64,000 bases of DNA from Streptomyces xanthochromogenes (GTDB lineage: Bacteria > Actinomycetota > Actinomycetes > Streptomycetales > Streptomycetaceae): NCBI RefSeq assembly GCF_014650455.1, contig NZ_BMUZ01000010.1, positions 62,001 to 126,000 on the forward strand. Reading direction: 5' to 3'. Below the pieces are notes generated by a model, which saw nothing but the letters and a program-made list of their open reading frames with translations, did no database searches and was not told the DNA's origin. This document shows positions 40,875 through 50,289 of the stretch, piece by piece; positions within the stretch are counted from its first letter, which is position 1; every line of letters starts with the position of its first letter. Made by a program: the position numbers and the translations under genes.

Positions 40875-41381
40875 ATCGGCCTCTCTACCTACCGGCGCAT
40901 CTGTACAGTCTCGCCCCTTAAGCCGGGCTGTGATGGCCTTTTGCTCAGCCCACAACCTTCCCCAGCTCCCATCCCGTCTGCCGTCGACCCACACTCCGTG
41001 GAGCGGGCGTGGTTCAGGGCGTCAAGGTGGAGCGCGCCGCTGTACGAACGACCTTGACGCCCTGGGCCGCGTCTGCTCGGCTCTGCCTGGGTCGATGGCG
41101 GACGGGATGGGAGCCCACCACGCACGCCACACTCGGCCGGCACTCGGCAACGGCGCCCCCTCCATCCCGGAGTCGGCCGATCCCCCGCCGGAGGCATCGC
41201 CTGGACCGGTGGCTTGCCCCCGGGGGCTCTACTCAGGGCCGGAACTTGCTTGCGGCCCCAGGGACCGGCCCCTGCGCCGAAGGCGTGTGGGGGCCGGTCC
41301 AAGGGGCCAGCCCGCGCCGTGCGCGGGCCCTTGATGAGGTAGAGAAACCTGTAACGGATCAGGCTCCAGAGAGAAGGAGTG
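40875..41381. other. 507-bp gap inside the element, no supported gene
   Basis: Open frames exist on both strands, but none has a ribosome binding site or convincing codon bias. It holds the promoter region of the hypothetical gene at its left and a hairpin at 41310-41328 at its right. It may also be the site of a lost gene. Confidence 0.5.
41310..41328 (-). terminator. hairpin downstream of the GntR-HAD operon
   Basis: GCCCGCGC-CGT-GCGCGGGC, a perfect 8-bp stem 53 bp after the HAD gene stop. Confidence 0.6.
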
Positions 41382-42080
41382 CTAGTAGCTCTGGTCGGCG
41401 AGCAGCGCGTCTGAGATGGAGCGCATGTCGTCCGTGATCGCGTTTGCCCTCAGTTCAGCGAAGGCTTCAGCTTTGTGGAGCTTGTTGGCGTAGCCGATGA
41501 CAGTGGCGCCAGCAGCATGGGCAGCCTGGATGTCAGTGACGGAATCACCGATGAGCGTGCAGGCTGTCACGTCAACGTGCAACAGCTCGGCCGCCTGGAT
41601 CAAAGGGTGCGGGTTCGGCTTCATCAAGTGTGGCTGCTCGGTCGGTCGCCCCACGATGTCCATCACGTAATCACTCAGCTCGTGCAATGCCAGGAACTCC
41701 CGCACACACTCGGCAGAGTTGTTACTCACCACCGCGACGGGCTTTCCTACCTCACGCGTCGCTGCAAGCATGTCGACCGACCCGGAAGTTGGCTTGCCAG
41801 CCAGAGCCACCGCTCGTACCTCGGCAGCCGTAAGCGCTCGTTCGACTTCCTGCCCGAGGGCCGAGTCCGCCTCATGCACGATGCGCAGCACCTCGATCGG
41901 ATCGTCCGTGGCGGCTGCCTTGGCTCCGAGCCCTTCGTCCCTGGTACCTACGAGCTGAGCCAGCTCTCTTGCTACCTTCGAGGCAGGCAACCCCGCGAAC
42001 ACGTCGCAGACAGGGCCATCGAAATCCAAGAGGACAGCTCGGGCCTCGGCCAAGGTCCCAGCCAGCGCATCAGTGCGCAT
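41382..42080 (-). CDS. HAD-superfamily phosphatase
   Basis: A 232-residue HAD hydrolase with motif I LLDFDGPVCDVF (D-x-D variant D-F-D), an alpha-helical cap domain, motif II VAVVSNNS, motif III K in HLMKPNPHPL and motif IV IGDSVTDIQAAHAAG. It is probably a small-metabolite phosphatase of the phosphoglycolate phosphatase type. The ATG at 42080 overlaps the GntR stop by 11 bp, so the two form one operon carried by the element. The substrate is unknown. Possible roles are element establishment, metabolite detoxification, or an exclusion function like that of the Nudix protein Pif in pSAM2 (inference). Confidence 0.87.
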   Translation of the reverse strand: MRTDALAGTLAEARAVLLDFDGPVCDVFAGLPASKVARELAQLVGTRDEGLGAKAAATDDPIEVLRIVHEADSALGQEVERALTAAEVRAVALAGKPTSGSVDMLAATREVGKPVAVVSNNSAECVREFLALHELSDYVMDIVGRPTEQPHLMKPNPHPLIQAAELLHVDVTACTLIGDSVTDIQAAHAAGATVIGYANKLHKAEAFAELRANAITDDMRSISDALLADQSY

Positions 42081-42936
42081 CGAGATCGAAGTCCCTTCCG
42101 ATGGTGTCCCAGACGCTGTCGAACCACATTCGAGCCTGCTGTACCTGCTGGGCTCCACCGGAGGACTCTCCGTCATTGATGGAGTGATGGAAGAGCGTCG
42201 TGTCTTTGCCGACCAGGTCGTAGATCTCGATCGTCTCGCCCTGAGCGACAACCTTGTTCGCCTTGATCGGGTAGTACCCGAAGAAGGCATCCTCGTTGTT
42301 GATGATGTAGAGCTTGAAGAACTGCGTGCCGCTGTGGACGCGCACGTCGACTCTCGTCTCGGTCACCAATCCGAGGTGACCAAGCTCAGCGATGGCGTCC
42401 CGAATGCTCCGCGTGTAGCCGACCATGATGTCGTGCATCCGGTCGCGCAGCCGCTTGTCATCCGCGCCATCCTTCAGTCGGACCGGTGCAGCCTGCGGTA
42501 CGGCCATGTCCGGAACGAGTATCCGCATGGTGATGCTCGATGGAGTCAGCCTGCCGACACGGATCTTGTCGAGCGGTTCTTGCAGGGCACCGTGCAGCGT
42601 CTCGCTGGAGAACCCGGCGAAGTCAATGGTGACGGCACTCTTCGAGAAGGCCTGCTCAACGTACGGGCGCAGTCCCGCCGGCCGTTCGGTCCGGTTGCGT
42701 ACGTAGACCCCGCTGCCCTTGCGGGACACGACGAGGCCTTCATCTTCAAGGTCCCGTAGCGCGCGTTGGATGGTCGCCCGCGCGAAGCCGTACAGCTCGG
42801 TCAGTTCCTTATGCGAGGGGATTTTCTCCCCAGGCCCGAGCCTCCTTGTCCGAATTGCCGCGCCCAAGTTGCTCGCTACCTGCTCGAAGGGCGGGCGCTC
42901 GTCGTCTGGGTCCAAGGGCTCGGGAACGAAGGTCAT
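42070..42936 (-). CDS. GntR-family transcriptional regulator (KorSA-like position)
   Basis: A 288-residue regulator. The N-terminal winged helix-turn-helix (about 18-80) reads IPSHKELTELYGFARATIQR and ALRDLEDEGLVVSRKGSGVY. The C-terminal domain (95-288) is long and not clearly UTRA; it contains FFKLYIINNEDAFFGYYPI and GKDTTLFHH, which suggest ligand sensing. It reads away from the replication genes. The intergenic region carries three GCTAGCCA repeats overlapping the opposite promoter, so it is likely the element's repressor, as KorSA (also GntR) is in pSAM2. Confidence 0.85.
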   Translation of the reverse strand: MTFVPEPLDPDDERPPFEQVASNLGAAIRTRRLGPGEKIPSHKELTELYGFARATIQRALRDLEDEGLVVSRKGSGVYVRNRTERPAGLRPYVEQAFSKSAVTIDFAGFSSETLHGALQEPLDKIRVGRLTPSSITMRILVPDMAVPQAAPVRLKDGADDKRLRDRMHDIMVGYTRSIRDAIAELGHLGLVTETRVDVRVHSGTQFFKLYIINNEDAFFGYYPIKANKVVAQGETIEIYDLVGKDTTLFHHSINDGESSGGAQQVQQARMWFDSVWDTIGRDFDLDAH

Positions 42937-42968
42937 GGCTTGAGGATATTCGATGGAACGAGCGGATA

Positions 42969-43048
42969 GCTAGCCAAGTCGGTCAGGCTGTTGACATGGC
43001 TAGCCAGGTTCCTTACTTTAGAGATGTGACCAACCAGGCTAGCCAAGT
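42969..43048 (+). promoter_or_regulatory. element control region: promoter with three GCTAGCCARGT operators
   Basis: GCTAGCCAAGT/GCTAGCCAGGT occurs at 42969, 42999 and 43038. Each centres on the palindrome GGCTAGCC or a variant, and the third is the imperfect palindrome AACCAGGCTAGCCAAGTT. TTGACA at 42991-42996 and TACTTT at 43014-43019 (17-bp spacer) form a good sigma70-type promoter toward the replication genes. The second operator sits in its spacer. Confidence 0.82.
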
Positions 43049-43119
43049 TGTCATCTGTCCCGGGACGGCGTTCCTACCGCCAAGCAGACGCGCCGCCCCT
43101 CTACCTCAAGGGAGATCGC

Positions 43120-43359
43120 ATGTTCGGCAGGTCGAAGAGTTCTGGTGAGTCGGGTGGACCGGCCCGCGCTGTGAAGAACGACGAGAAGACCACGTCGTCT
43201 GACGTGCGGAGTTGGACGCCTCGGCGTGACTGGCACAACCCGAGCGGGAAGTACGAGACGCGTTGCGATGCGGACGGCTACAGCCTCGAGGGCCTGCCCC
43301 GCAGGAAGGACGCGGAAGCGTTCGCCGAGATCCACAACGCCGAGCGGCACAGCCGCTGA
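43120..43359 (+). CDS. small basic hypothetical protein of the element
   Basis: A 79-residue polar protein starting MFGRSKSSGESGG after AAGGGAGATCGC. It ends in a compact part, TRCDADGYSLEGLPRRKDAEAFAEIHNAERHSR read in two parts. No family recognised. It is the first gene after the element promoter. The 60 bases before its start and those before the next gene share a GGCGTTCCTACCGCCAAGCA-type sequence, suggesting a duplicated leader. Confidence 0.7.
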   Translation: MFGRSKSSGESGGPARAVKNDEKTTSSDVRSWTPRRDWHNPSGKYETRCDADGYSLEGLPRRKDAEAFAEIHNAERHSR

Positions 43360-43444
43360 CCTGATCTCAGTCCAGCCGGGGGCGGCGTTCCTACCGCCAA
43401 GCAGACACGCCGCCCCCTCTACCCCTTGAAGGGGAGCCTCCATC

Positions 43445-43792
43445 ATGCCTGCCTCTGCCGTACCCGTGTCGGTCGTCGGCTTACCTTCCGCCAAGCGGGA
43501 GCGGATTGTGGTCCGCTCGTCGCGCGGTTGTCCGTCGTGTGGCGAATGGACCTGCGCCGACCCGGATGACTGCCTGCACCTGCTGATGTCCCTCCCGTGG
43601 GGTGACTGCGACTTCTGCGCTGGCTCCGGATGGGGCGGAGAGGACACTCCGTCGATCTTCTGCGAGTGGTGCGCCGGTTCAGGCCTGCAAGAGTTCACGC
43701 TCGGCGACACCCCGCCGCTCTGCACTCGTGCCGCTGAGCGGCTGGCAGCACACATCGACCGCCTGCGGGCCCTGACGGCGGTGGCCGCGTGA
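43445..43792 (+). CDS. Cys-rich zinc-binding-like protein with a TTA codon
   Basis: A 115-residue protein with several CxxC pairs: CPSCGEWTC, CDFCAGSG and CEWCAGSG. The last two are DnaJ zinc-finger-like CxxCxGxG repeats, so a metal-binding fold is likely. Codon 13 (43481-43483) is TTA, read only by the bldA tRNA in streptomycetes, so translation may depend on development. The ATG follows AAGGGGAGCC. It overlaps the next gene by 4 bp. Exact role unknown. Confidence 0.75.
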   Translation: MPASAVPVSVVGLPSAKRERIVVRSSRGCPSCGEWTCADPDDCLHLLMSLPWGDCDFCAGSGWGGEDTPSIFCEWCAGSGLQEFTLGDTPPLCTRAAERLAAHIDRLRALTAVAA

Positions 43793-44001
43793 GCTACTTC
43801 GAGGACCCCCTGCACGCGGCCGAAGCCGCCGACGAAGACCGCACCCGCGCGATCGCCACGTACCTGGACCGGCACGATGTCCGGCCGCACACCGAGTTCT
43901 TCACCGTGGTGGATGACGCGATCTACGCGGAGGACTGGGCCAAGCTTCGCGGCCAGTACCCGCCCCTCGGACACGACTACCCGAGGGAGGACGACGCGTG
44001 A
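43789..44001 (+). CDS. small acidic hypothetical protein upstream of repSA
   Basis: A 70-residue acidic protein (MSYFEDPLHAAEAADEDRTR) with a GTG start overlapping the preceding stop (GTGA, 43789-43792) and a stop overlapping the repSA start (GTGA, 43998-44001). The double coupling supports it as real and as part of the replication operon. No family recognised. Confidence 0.75.
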   Translation: MSYFEDPLHAAEAADEDRTRAIATYLDRHDVRPHTEFFTVVDDAIYAEDWAKLRGQYPPLGHDYPREDDA

Positions 44002-45425
44002 CGGTCTTCCCCGTCGCCCCTGAGGCCGTGGCCGGTGTCGCGGCCTCGATGGGCACCGACCCGATCACCCTCGCCGATCTCCTGCGCGTCGCGAACTCGC
44101 CCGGCTTCGACCGCTGGCAGGAACAAGTCCGGCGTACCGGCGGCTGCTCGCACCCGATTCGCCTCCAGGGCCAGACCGTAACCCGAGACCGTGCCAGCGG
44201 GGACGTCCTGTACTCGTACTCCACTGCGGACGAGCCCGGCGGCACGCTCCGCATCGCGTGCGGTAACCGCCGTGCCTCGCGCTGCCCCTCCTGCGCCTGG
44301 ACCTACGCGGGGGATGTCTATCACCTGATCCGGGCCGGGATCACCGGCGACTCCCGCATGGGTATCCCCGGCGAGATCCGTTACCACCCCGGCGTGTTCG
44401 CGACCCTGACCGCGCCTTCGTTCGGTCCGGTCCACAACCGGCCCGACACCGGCCGCTGCCGCTGCGGTGCCCAACACCCCGATGATGATCCGGCGTTGGG
44501 TACGGCCCTTCACCCGGAGCGGTACGACTACGCGGGGGCGGTGCTGTGGAACAACCACGCCGGGGACCTGTGGCGCCGCTTCACCATCTACCTGCGCCGT
44601 GAAGTCGCCGCCCGCGTGGGCCTGACCCAGACCGCTCTCAAAGAGGCCTGCAGGATCTCCTTCGGCAAGGTCGCAGAGTTCCAGAAGCGCGGGGCCGTGC
44701 ACTTCCACGCCGTGGTGCGCCTCGACGGACCCGACGGGCCCGACTCCCCGCCCCCGGCCTGGGCGACCATCGCGCTCCTGGACGCTGCCATCAAGGCCGC
44801 TGCCGCTCGGGTCGCCGTGCCGGTCGAGGCTAAAGGCGACTTCGCCGCCCGGGTTCTGCGCTGGGGCTCGCAAGTCGATGTCCAGGCGATCGGCGGGTTG
44901 GCCGGCGTCGAGCTGACGGATCAGGCCGTGGCGTCATACGTCGCGAAGTACGCCACGAAAGCCGCTGAGGCTACCGAGACGGTGGACCGGCGGATCGGGG
45001 AGTTCTGCGAACTCGACAAGCTGCGGCTGCCCGCCCATACCCGCCGGTTGATCGAAGCCTGCTGGCTCCTCGATGACGCCTACCCGGAGCGGATGTTGGC
45101 GCGCTGGGCTCACATGCTCGGCTTCCGGGGCCACTTCATGACCAAATCCCGGGCCTACTCCTCGACGCTGACCGAACGGCGTCAGGTCCGGGCCGACTAC
45201 CGGGCCCGGCAGGAACGCCGTGAGCGCGGGCTTCCCGAAGATCTCGACGACGCGGAGTGCTCCACGCTGACGCTCGCCCACTGGACCTACGCCGGACAAG
45301 GCCACACCCCCGGCGAATCCTGGCTCGCCGCATCCATCGCCCGGGAGCTCCAGGCCAACCGCGACACCGCACGCGAAGCACTCGCAGACCTGCCCGACAT
45401 CGACGACAGGGAGGTGGGGGCATGA
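43998..45425 (+). CDS. repSA: RepSA-type rolling-circle replication initiator
   Basis: A 475-residue initiator of actinomycete integrative elements. Features: a Cys pair (CGNRRASRCPSCAWTYAGD), GVFATLTAPSFGPVH (motif I), a zinc-binding RCRCGAQHPDD, the HUH-like RGAVHFHAVVRLDG and the downstream YVAKYATKAAEAT catalytic-tyrosine segment. It nicks the element's double-strand origin after excision to start rolling-circle replication. Start GTG at 43998. It is coupled to the excisionase by ATGA at 45422-45425. Confidence 0.93.
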   Translation: MTVFPVAPEAVAGVAASMGTDPITLADLLRVANSPGFDRWQEQVRRTGGCSHPIRLQGQTVTRDRASGDVLYSYSTADEPGGTLRIACGNRRASRCPSCAWTYAGDVYHLIRAGITGDSRMGIPGEIRYHPGVFATLTAPSFGPVHNRPDTGRCRCGAQHPDDDPALGTALHPERYDYAGAVLWNNHAGDLWRRFTIYLRREVAARVGLTQTALKEACRISFGKVAEFQKRGAVHFHAVVRLDGPDGPDSPPPAWATIALLDAAIKAAAARVAVPVEAKGDFAARVLRWGSQVDVQAIGGLAGVELTDQAVASYVAKYATKAAEATETVDRRIGEFCELDKLRLPAHTRRLIEACWLLDDAYPERMLARWAHMLGFRGHFMTKSRAYSSTLTERRQVRADYRARQERRERGLPEDLDDAECSTLTLAHWTYAGQGHTPGESWLAASIARELQANRDTAREALADLPDIDDREVGA

Positions 45426-45607
45426 GTGACGACTTCCTGACCGTGCCCGACGTGATGGGCAAGCTCAAGGTCGGCCGGACGGCTGTCTATAACTTGATCC
45501 GCACAAAGCGGCTTCCGTCGATCAAGGTCGGTAGCAGCCGCCGTATCTCGCTGGATGGCTACCGGGCCTACGTCGCTTCGCGGCTTGAGTTCGAGGAGGC
45601 GGCCTGA
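45422..45607 (+). CDS. xis: excisionase (MerR/helix-turn-helix type)
   Basis: A 61-residue winged-helix DNA-binding protein (LTVPDVMGKLKVGRTAVYNL, then IRTKRLPSIKVGSSRRI), typical of AICE Xis. With the integrase it bends attachment-site DNA to favour excision. The ATG overlaps the repSA stop, and its TGA shares one base with the int ATG. Confidence 0.93.
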   Translation: MSDDFLTVPDVMGKLKVGRTAVYNLIRTKRLPSIKVGSSRRISLDGYRAYVASRLEFEEAA

Positions 45608-46761
45608 TGGCGAAGCGTCGCCCCAACGGCGGGGGCACCATCACTAAGCGTGCGGACGGCCGGTACCAGGGGGCCGCGTACGTCACCAACACAGAGGGCC
45701 ATCGGGTCCGGAAGTACGTCTACGGCAAGACGTACGACGAGACCGCCGAGAAGCTGGGCAAGCTCCAGGACCAAGAGCGCAACGGCGTTCCGGTGCCCTC
45801 GCGCGCGTGGACGCTCGGGGAGTGGCTGAGCTACTGGCTTGAGCACATTGTGCGGGAGAACCTGGAGTTCAACACGTACGCCAAGTACGAGTCGAAGGTT
45901 CGGCTGTACGTGGTGCCGCACTTGGGCAAGAAGCCGTTGCCCAAGCTCACCGCTGCTCAGGTCCGCTCGCTCATGGCAGCTCTGAAGAGTGATCAGGTTC
46001 CGGCTGCAACGCGGTTCGAGGTGCTGCGGGTCCTGCGGAACGCTCTCAACCGAGCGATCAAAGAGGAGATCCTGACCCGCAACGTCGCGCTCCTGGTCGA
46101 CATGCCGAAGGTCAGCAAGGGTGATGCCAAGCCGTGGAACGCCCGGGAAGCGGTCAGCTTCCTGCACTCGGTCCGGGCTCACCGGCTCTACGCGGCTTGC
46201 GTCCTGGTGCTCGTTCTCGGGCTGCGCCGAAGTGAGGTCCTGGGGCTGCGCTGGCAGGACATCGACTTTGAGGGCCGCCAGTTCACGCCGGTTAAGCAGG
46301 TGCAACGCGAGCGCGGGCAGCTCGTTCTGAAGGACCTCAAGACCGAGTCGTCTCAGGCCGTGCTGCCCCTTCCCGAGCTGTGCGCGCGGGCCCTCGAAGA
46401 GCGCCGGTACCTGCAAGACCTGGAACGGAAGATCGCGGGTGAGCACTGGGAGCAGGGCCCCGGGGCTGATCTGATCTTCTCGGAACGGCATGGCGGCCCG
46501 ATCGAGCCCCGCGGCTTCTCCCGCTCCTTCGCTGCCCTCATCAAGCGGGCCGGCGTCCGCACCATCACGGTTCGGCTGGCTCGGCATACGTGCGGGACGC
46601 TGCTGGCGTTCCTGAAGGTGCATCCCAAGGTCGCCCAGACGATCCTTCGGCACAGTCAGATCAGCATGACCATGGACGTGTACACCCATGTGGTGGGCAG
46701 TGATCAGCGCGAGGCTACGGATCTGCTGGCCGAGCTGCTGGAAGATCCACTCATCGGCTGA
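45607..46761 (+). CDS. int: tyrosine-type site-specific integrase
   Basis: A 384-residue recombinase with an N-terminal AP2-like DNA-binding part (GTITKRADGRYQGAAYV), a SAM-like core-binding domain (about 65-165) and a catalytic domain. Catalytic residues are R207 (LGLRRSEVLGL), R326 (RLARHT), H349 (LRHSQIS) and Y359 (MDVYTHV). The usual His of the H-x-x-R motif is R323 here, an uncommon substitution. It recombines attP with the tRNA-Ile 3' end and lies at the intact-tRNA side of the element, in convergent orientation. Confidence 0.95.
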   Translation: MAKRRPNGGGTITKRADGRYQGAAYVTNTEGHRVRKYVYGKTYDETAEKLGKLQDQERNGVPVPSRAWTLGEWLSYWLEHIVRENLEFNTYAKYESKVRLYVVPHLGKKPLPKLTAAQVRSLMAALKSDQVPAATRFEVLRVLRNALNRAIKEEILTRNVALLVDMPKVSKGDAKPWNAREAVSFLHSVRAHRLYAACVLVLVLGLRRSEVLGLRWQDIDFEGRQFTPVKQVQRERGQLVLKDLKTESSQAVLPLPELCARALEERRYLQDLERKIAGEHWEQGPGADLIFSERHGGPIEPRGFSRSFAALIKRAGVRTITVRLARHTCGTLLAFLKVHPKVAQTILRHSQISMTMDVYTHVVGSDQREATDLLAELLEDPLIG

Positions 46762-46778
46762 TGTCAGCCGGAGATGTC

Positions 46779-46812
46779 AAAGACCCCCAACCATGATCGG
46801 TTGGGGGTCTTT
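46779..46812. terminator. element-borne bidirectional terminator (int and tRNA-Ile)
   Basis: AAAGACCCCCAACC pairs perfectly over 14 bp with GGTTGGGGGTCTTT, 6-base loop, with Ts on the plus side. It ends int and, 7 bp past the tRNA 3' end, also terminates tRNA-Ile on the minus strand. Confidence 0.92.
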
Positions 46813-46818
46813 GTACTG

Positions 46819-46862
46819 GTGGGGCTAACAGGATTTGAACCTGTGGCCTCATCCTTATCAGG
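46819..46862. repeat. attR: attR within the intact tRNA-Ile gene
   Basis: Identical to 40233-40276 over 44 bp. Here it continues into the complete tRNA, so the element restored the gene on integration. Confidence 0.97.
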
Positions 46863-46893
46863 GATGCGCTCTAACCAACTGAGCTATAGCCCC
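46820..46893 (-). tRNA. tRNA-Ile(GAT)
   Basis: A 74-nt gene on the minus strand: acceptor GGGGCTA/TAGCCCC, D-arm AGCTCAGTTGGTTAGAGC, anticodon loop CTGATAA with GAT, T-loop GGTTCAAATCC, discriminator A. The 3' 43 bases are element-derived attR. Confidence 0.97.
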
Positions 46894-46990
46894 GCCGCGC
46901 TTTGCGGGATGTCCCGCGCGCCGACCTCTGAAGATTAGCGCACGGGACGGCCAGTCCCAAAATCGATACCCGAGCGGCCGTGAACTGCGG

Positions 46991-47626
46991 CTACTCGTCC
47001 TCGGCGAGCGTGAGCTCGACACCGCCCACAAAGCCCGCCGAGAGGTTGTAGATGAACGCCCCCAGCGTCGCGAGCGCCGTGGCGAGCACCACGTCGATCA
47101 CCGCGATGACCGAGGTGAAGAGCAGCACCCGCGGCAGCGACAGGAACGACTGGAGGTCGAAGCCGTTGGACTCGTTCGAGCCGGTGGCCTCGCTGATCGT
47201 GCCGCCGACCGTGGAGAACACGCCCATGGCGTCCATGACCATCCACAGCACCGCCGCCGCGATGACCGTGCAGATACCGAGCGCGATGGACAGCAGGAAG
47301 CTGACCTTCATCACCGACCACGGGTCGGCCTTGGCCACCCGCAGCCGTGCCTTGCGCGTACGGGGCGCCGTACGTGCCCCGGTGCGCGGTCGGCGCACGC
47401 CCTCGGCGCCGCGCTGCGGCGCCGGGTAGGCCTGCGGCGGGTGGTAGGGCTGCTGACCGCCGTGCGCCGGCTTCTCGCGCTCGCCGGGCAGGGCCCCGCT
47501 CTCATACTCCGCGCGGCCCTGTGGGCCCCGGGTTTCCGTCACCGTTACCCCCTGGGAGTCCGCGGCAGGGCCACGGGCACCGTTCGCTCCGGAAGCGGCC
47601 GCTCCGGCGCCCGTGGCTCCACTCAC
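46991..47626 (-). CDS. DUF3566 transmembrane protein
   Basis: A 211-residue membrane protein always found after gyrA in actinobacteria. A Gly/Ala/Pro-rich disordered N-terminus (about 95 residues) precedes the DUF3566 domain with two membrane helices (VSFLLSIALGICTVIAAAVLWMV and VLLFTSVIAVIDVVLATALATL) and the motif ADPWSVMK. The GTG at 47626 lies 3 bp after the gyrA stop, with GAGGAG inside the gyrA end, so it is cotranscribed. Function unknown. Confidence 0.93.
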   Translation of the reverse strand: MSGATGAGAAASGANGARGPAADSQGVTVTETRGPQGRAEYESGALPGEREKPAHGGQQPYHPPQAYPAPQRGAEGVRRPRTGARTAPRTRKARLRVAKADPWSVMKVSFLLSIALGICTVIAAAVLWMVMDAMGVFSTVGGTISEATGSNESNGFDLQSFLSLPRVLLFTSVIAVIDVVLATALATLGAFIYNLSAGFVGGVELTLAEDE

Positions 47627-47629
47627 GCT

Positions 47630-50245
<2,616 letters not shown>

Positions 50246-50289
50246 TGCTGGTTCTCAAGTCCTTTCGAAGCGGTCAGCGACAGACCGAG

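Larger units (their letters stand above)
40277..46862. mobile_element. tRNA-Ile-integrated AICE-like element lacking a transfer gene
   Basis: A 6.6-kb insert bounded by 44-bp direct repeats, with the intact tRNA-Ile at the integrase end. It encodes RepSA-type initiator, excisionase and tyrosine integrase in the order and spacing of pSAM2-class AICEs, a divergent GntR regulator with operator repeats, a HAD phosphatase and small proteins. No TraB/FtsK-like ATPase, Spd or nudix Pif gene is seen. GC content falls in the GntR-HAD part compared with flanking genes, consistent with transfer. Confidence 0.93.

Noticed and set aside
40867..41334. 155-residue plus-strand frame in the element gap
   Set aside because: It starts inside the hypothetical gene on the other strand and has no ribosome binding site; composition is Arg/Pro/Ala noise.
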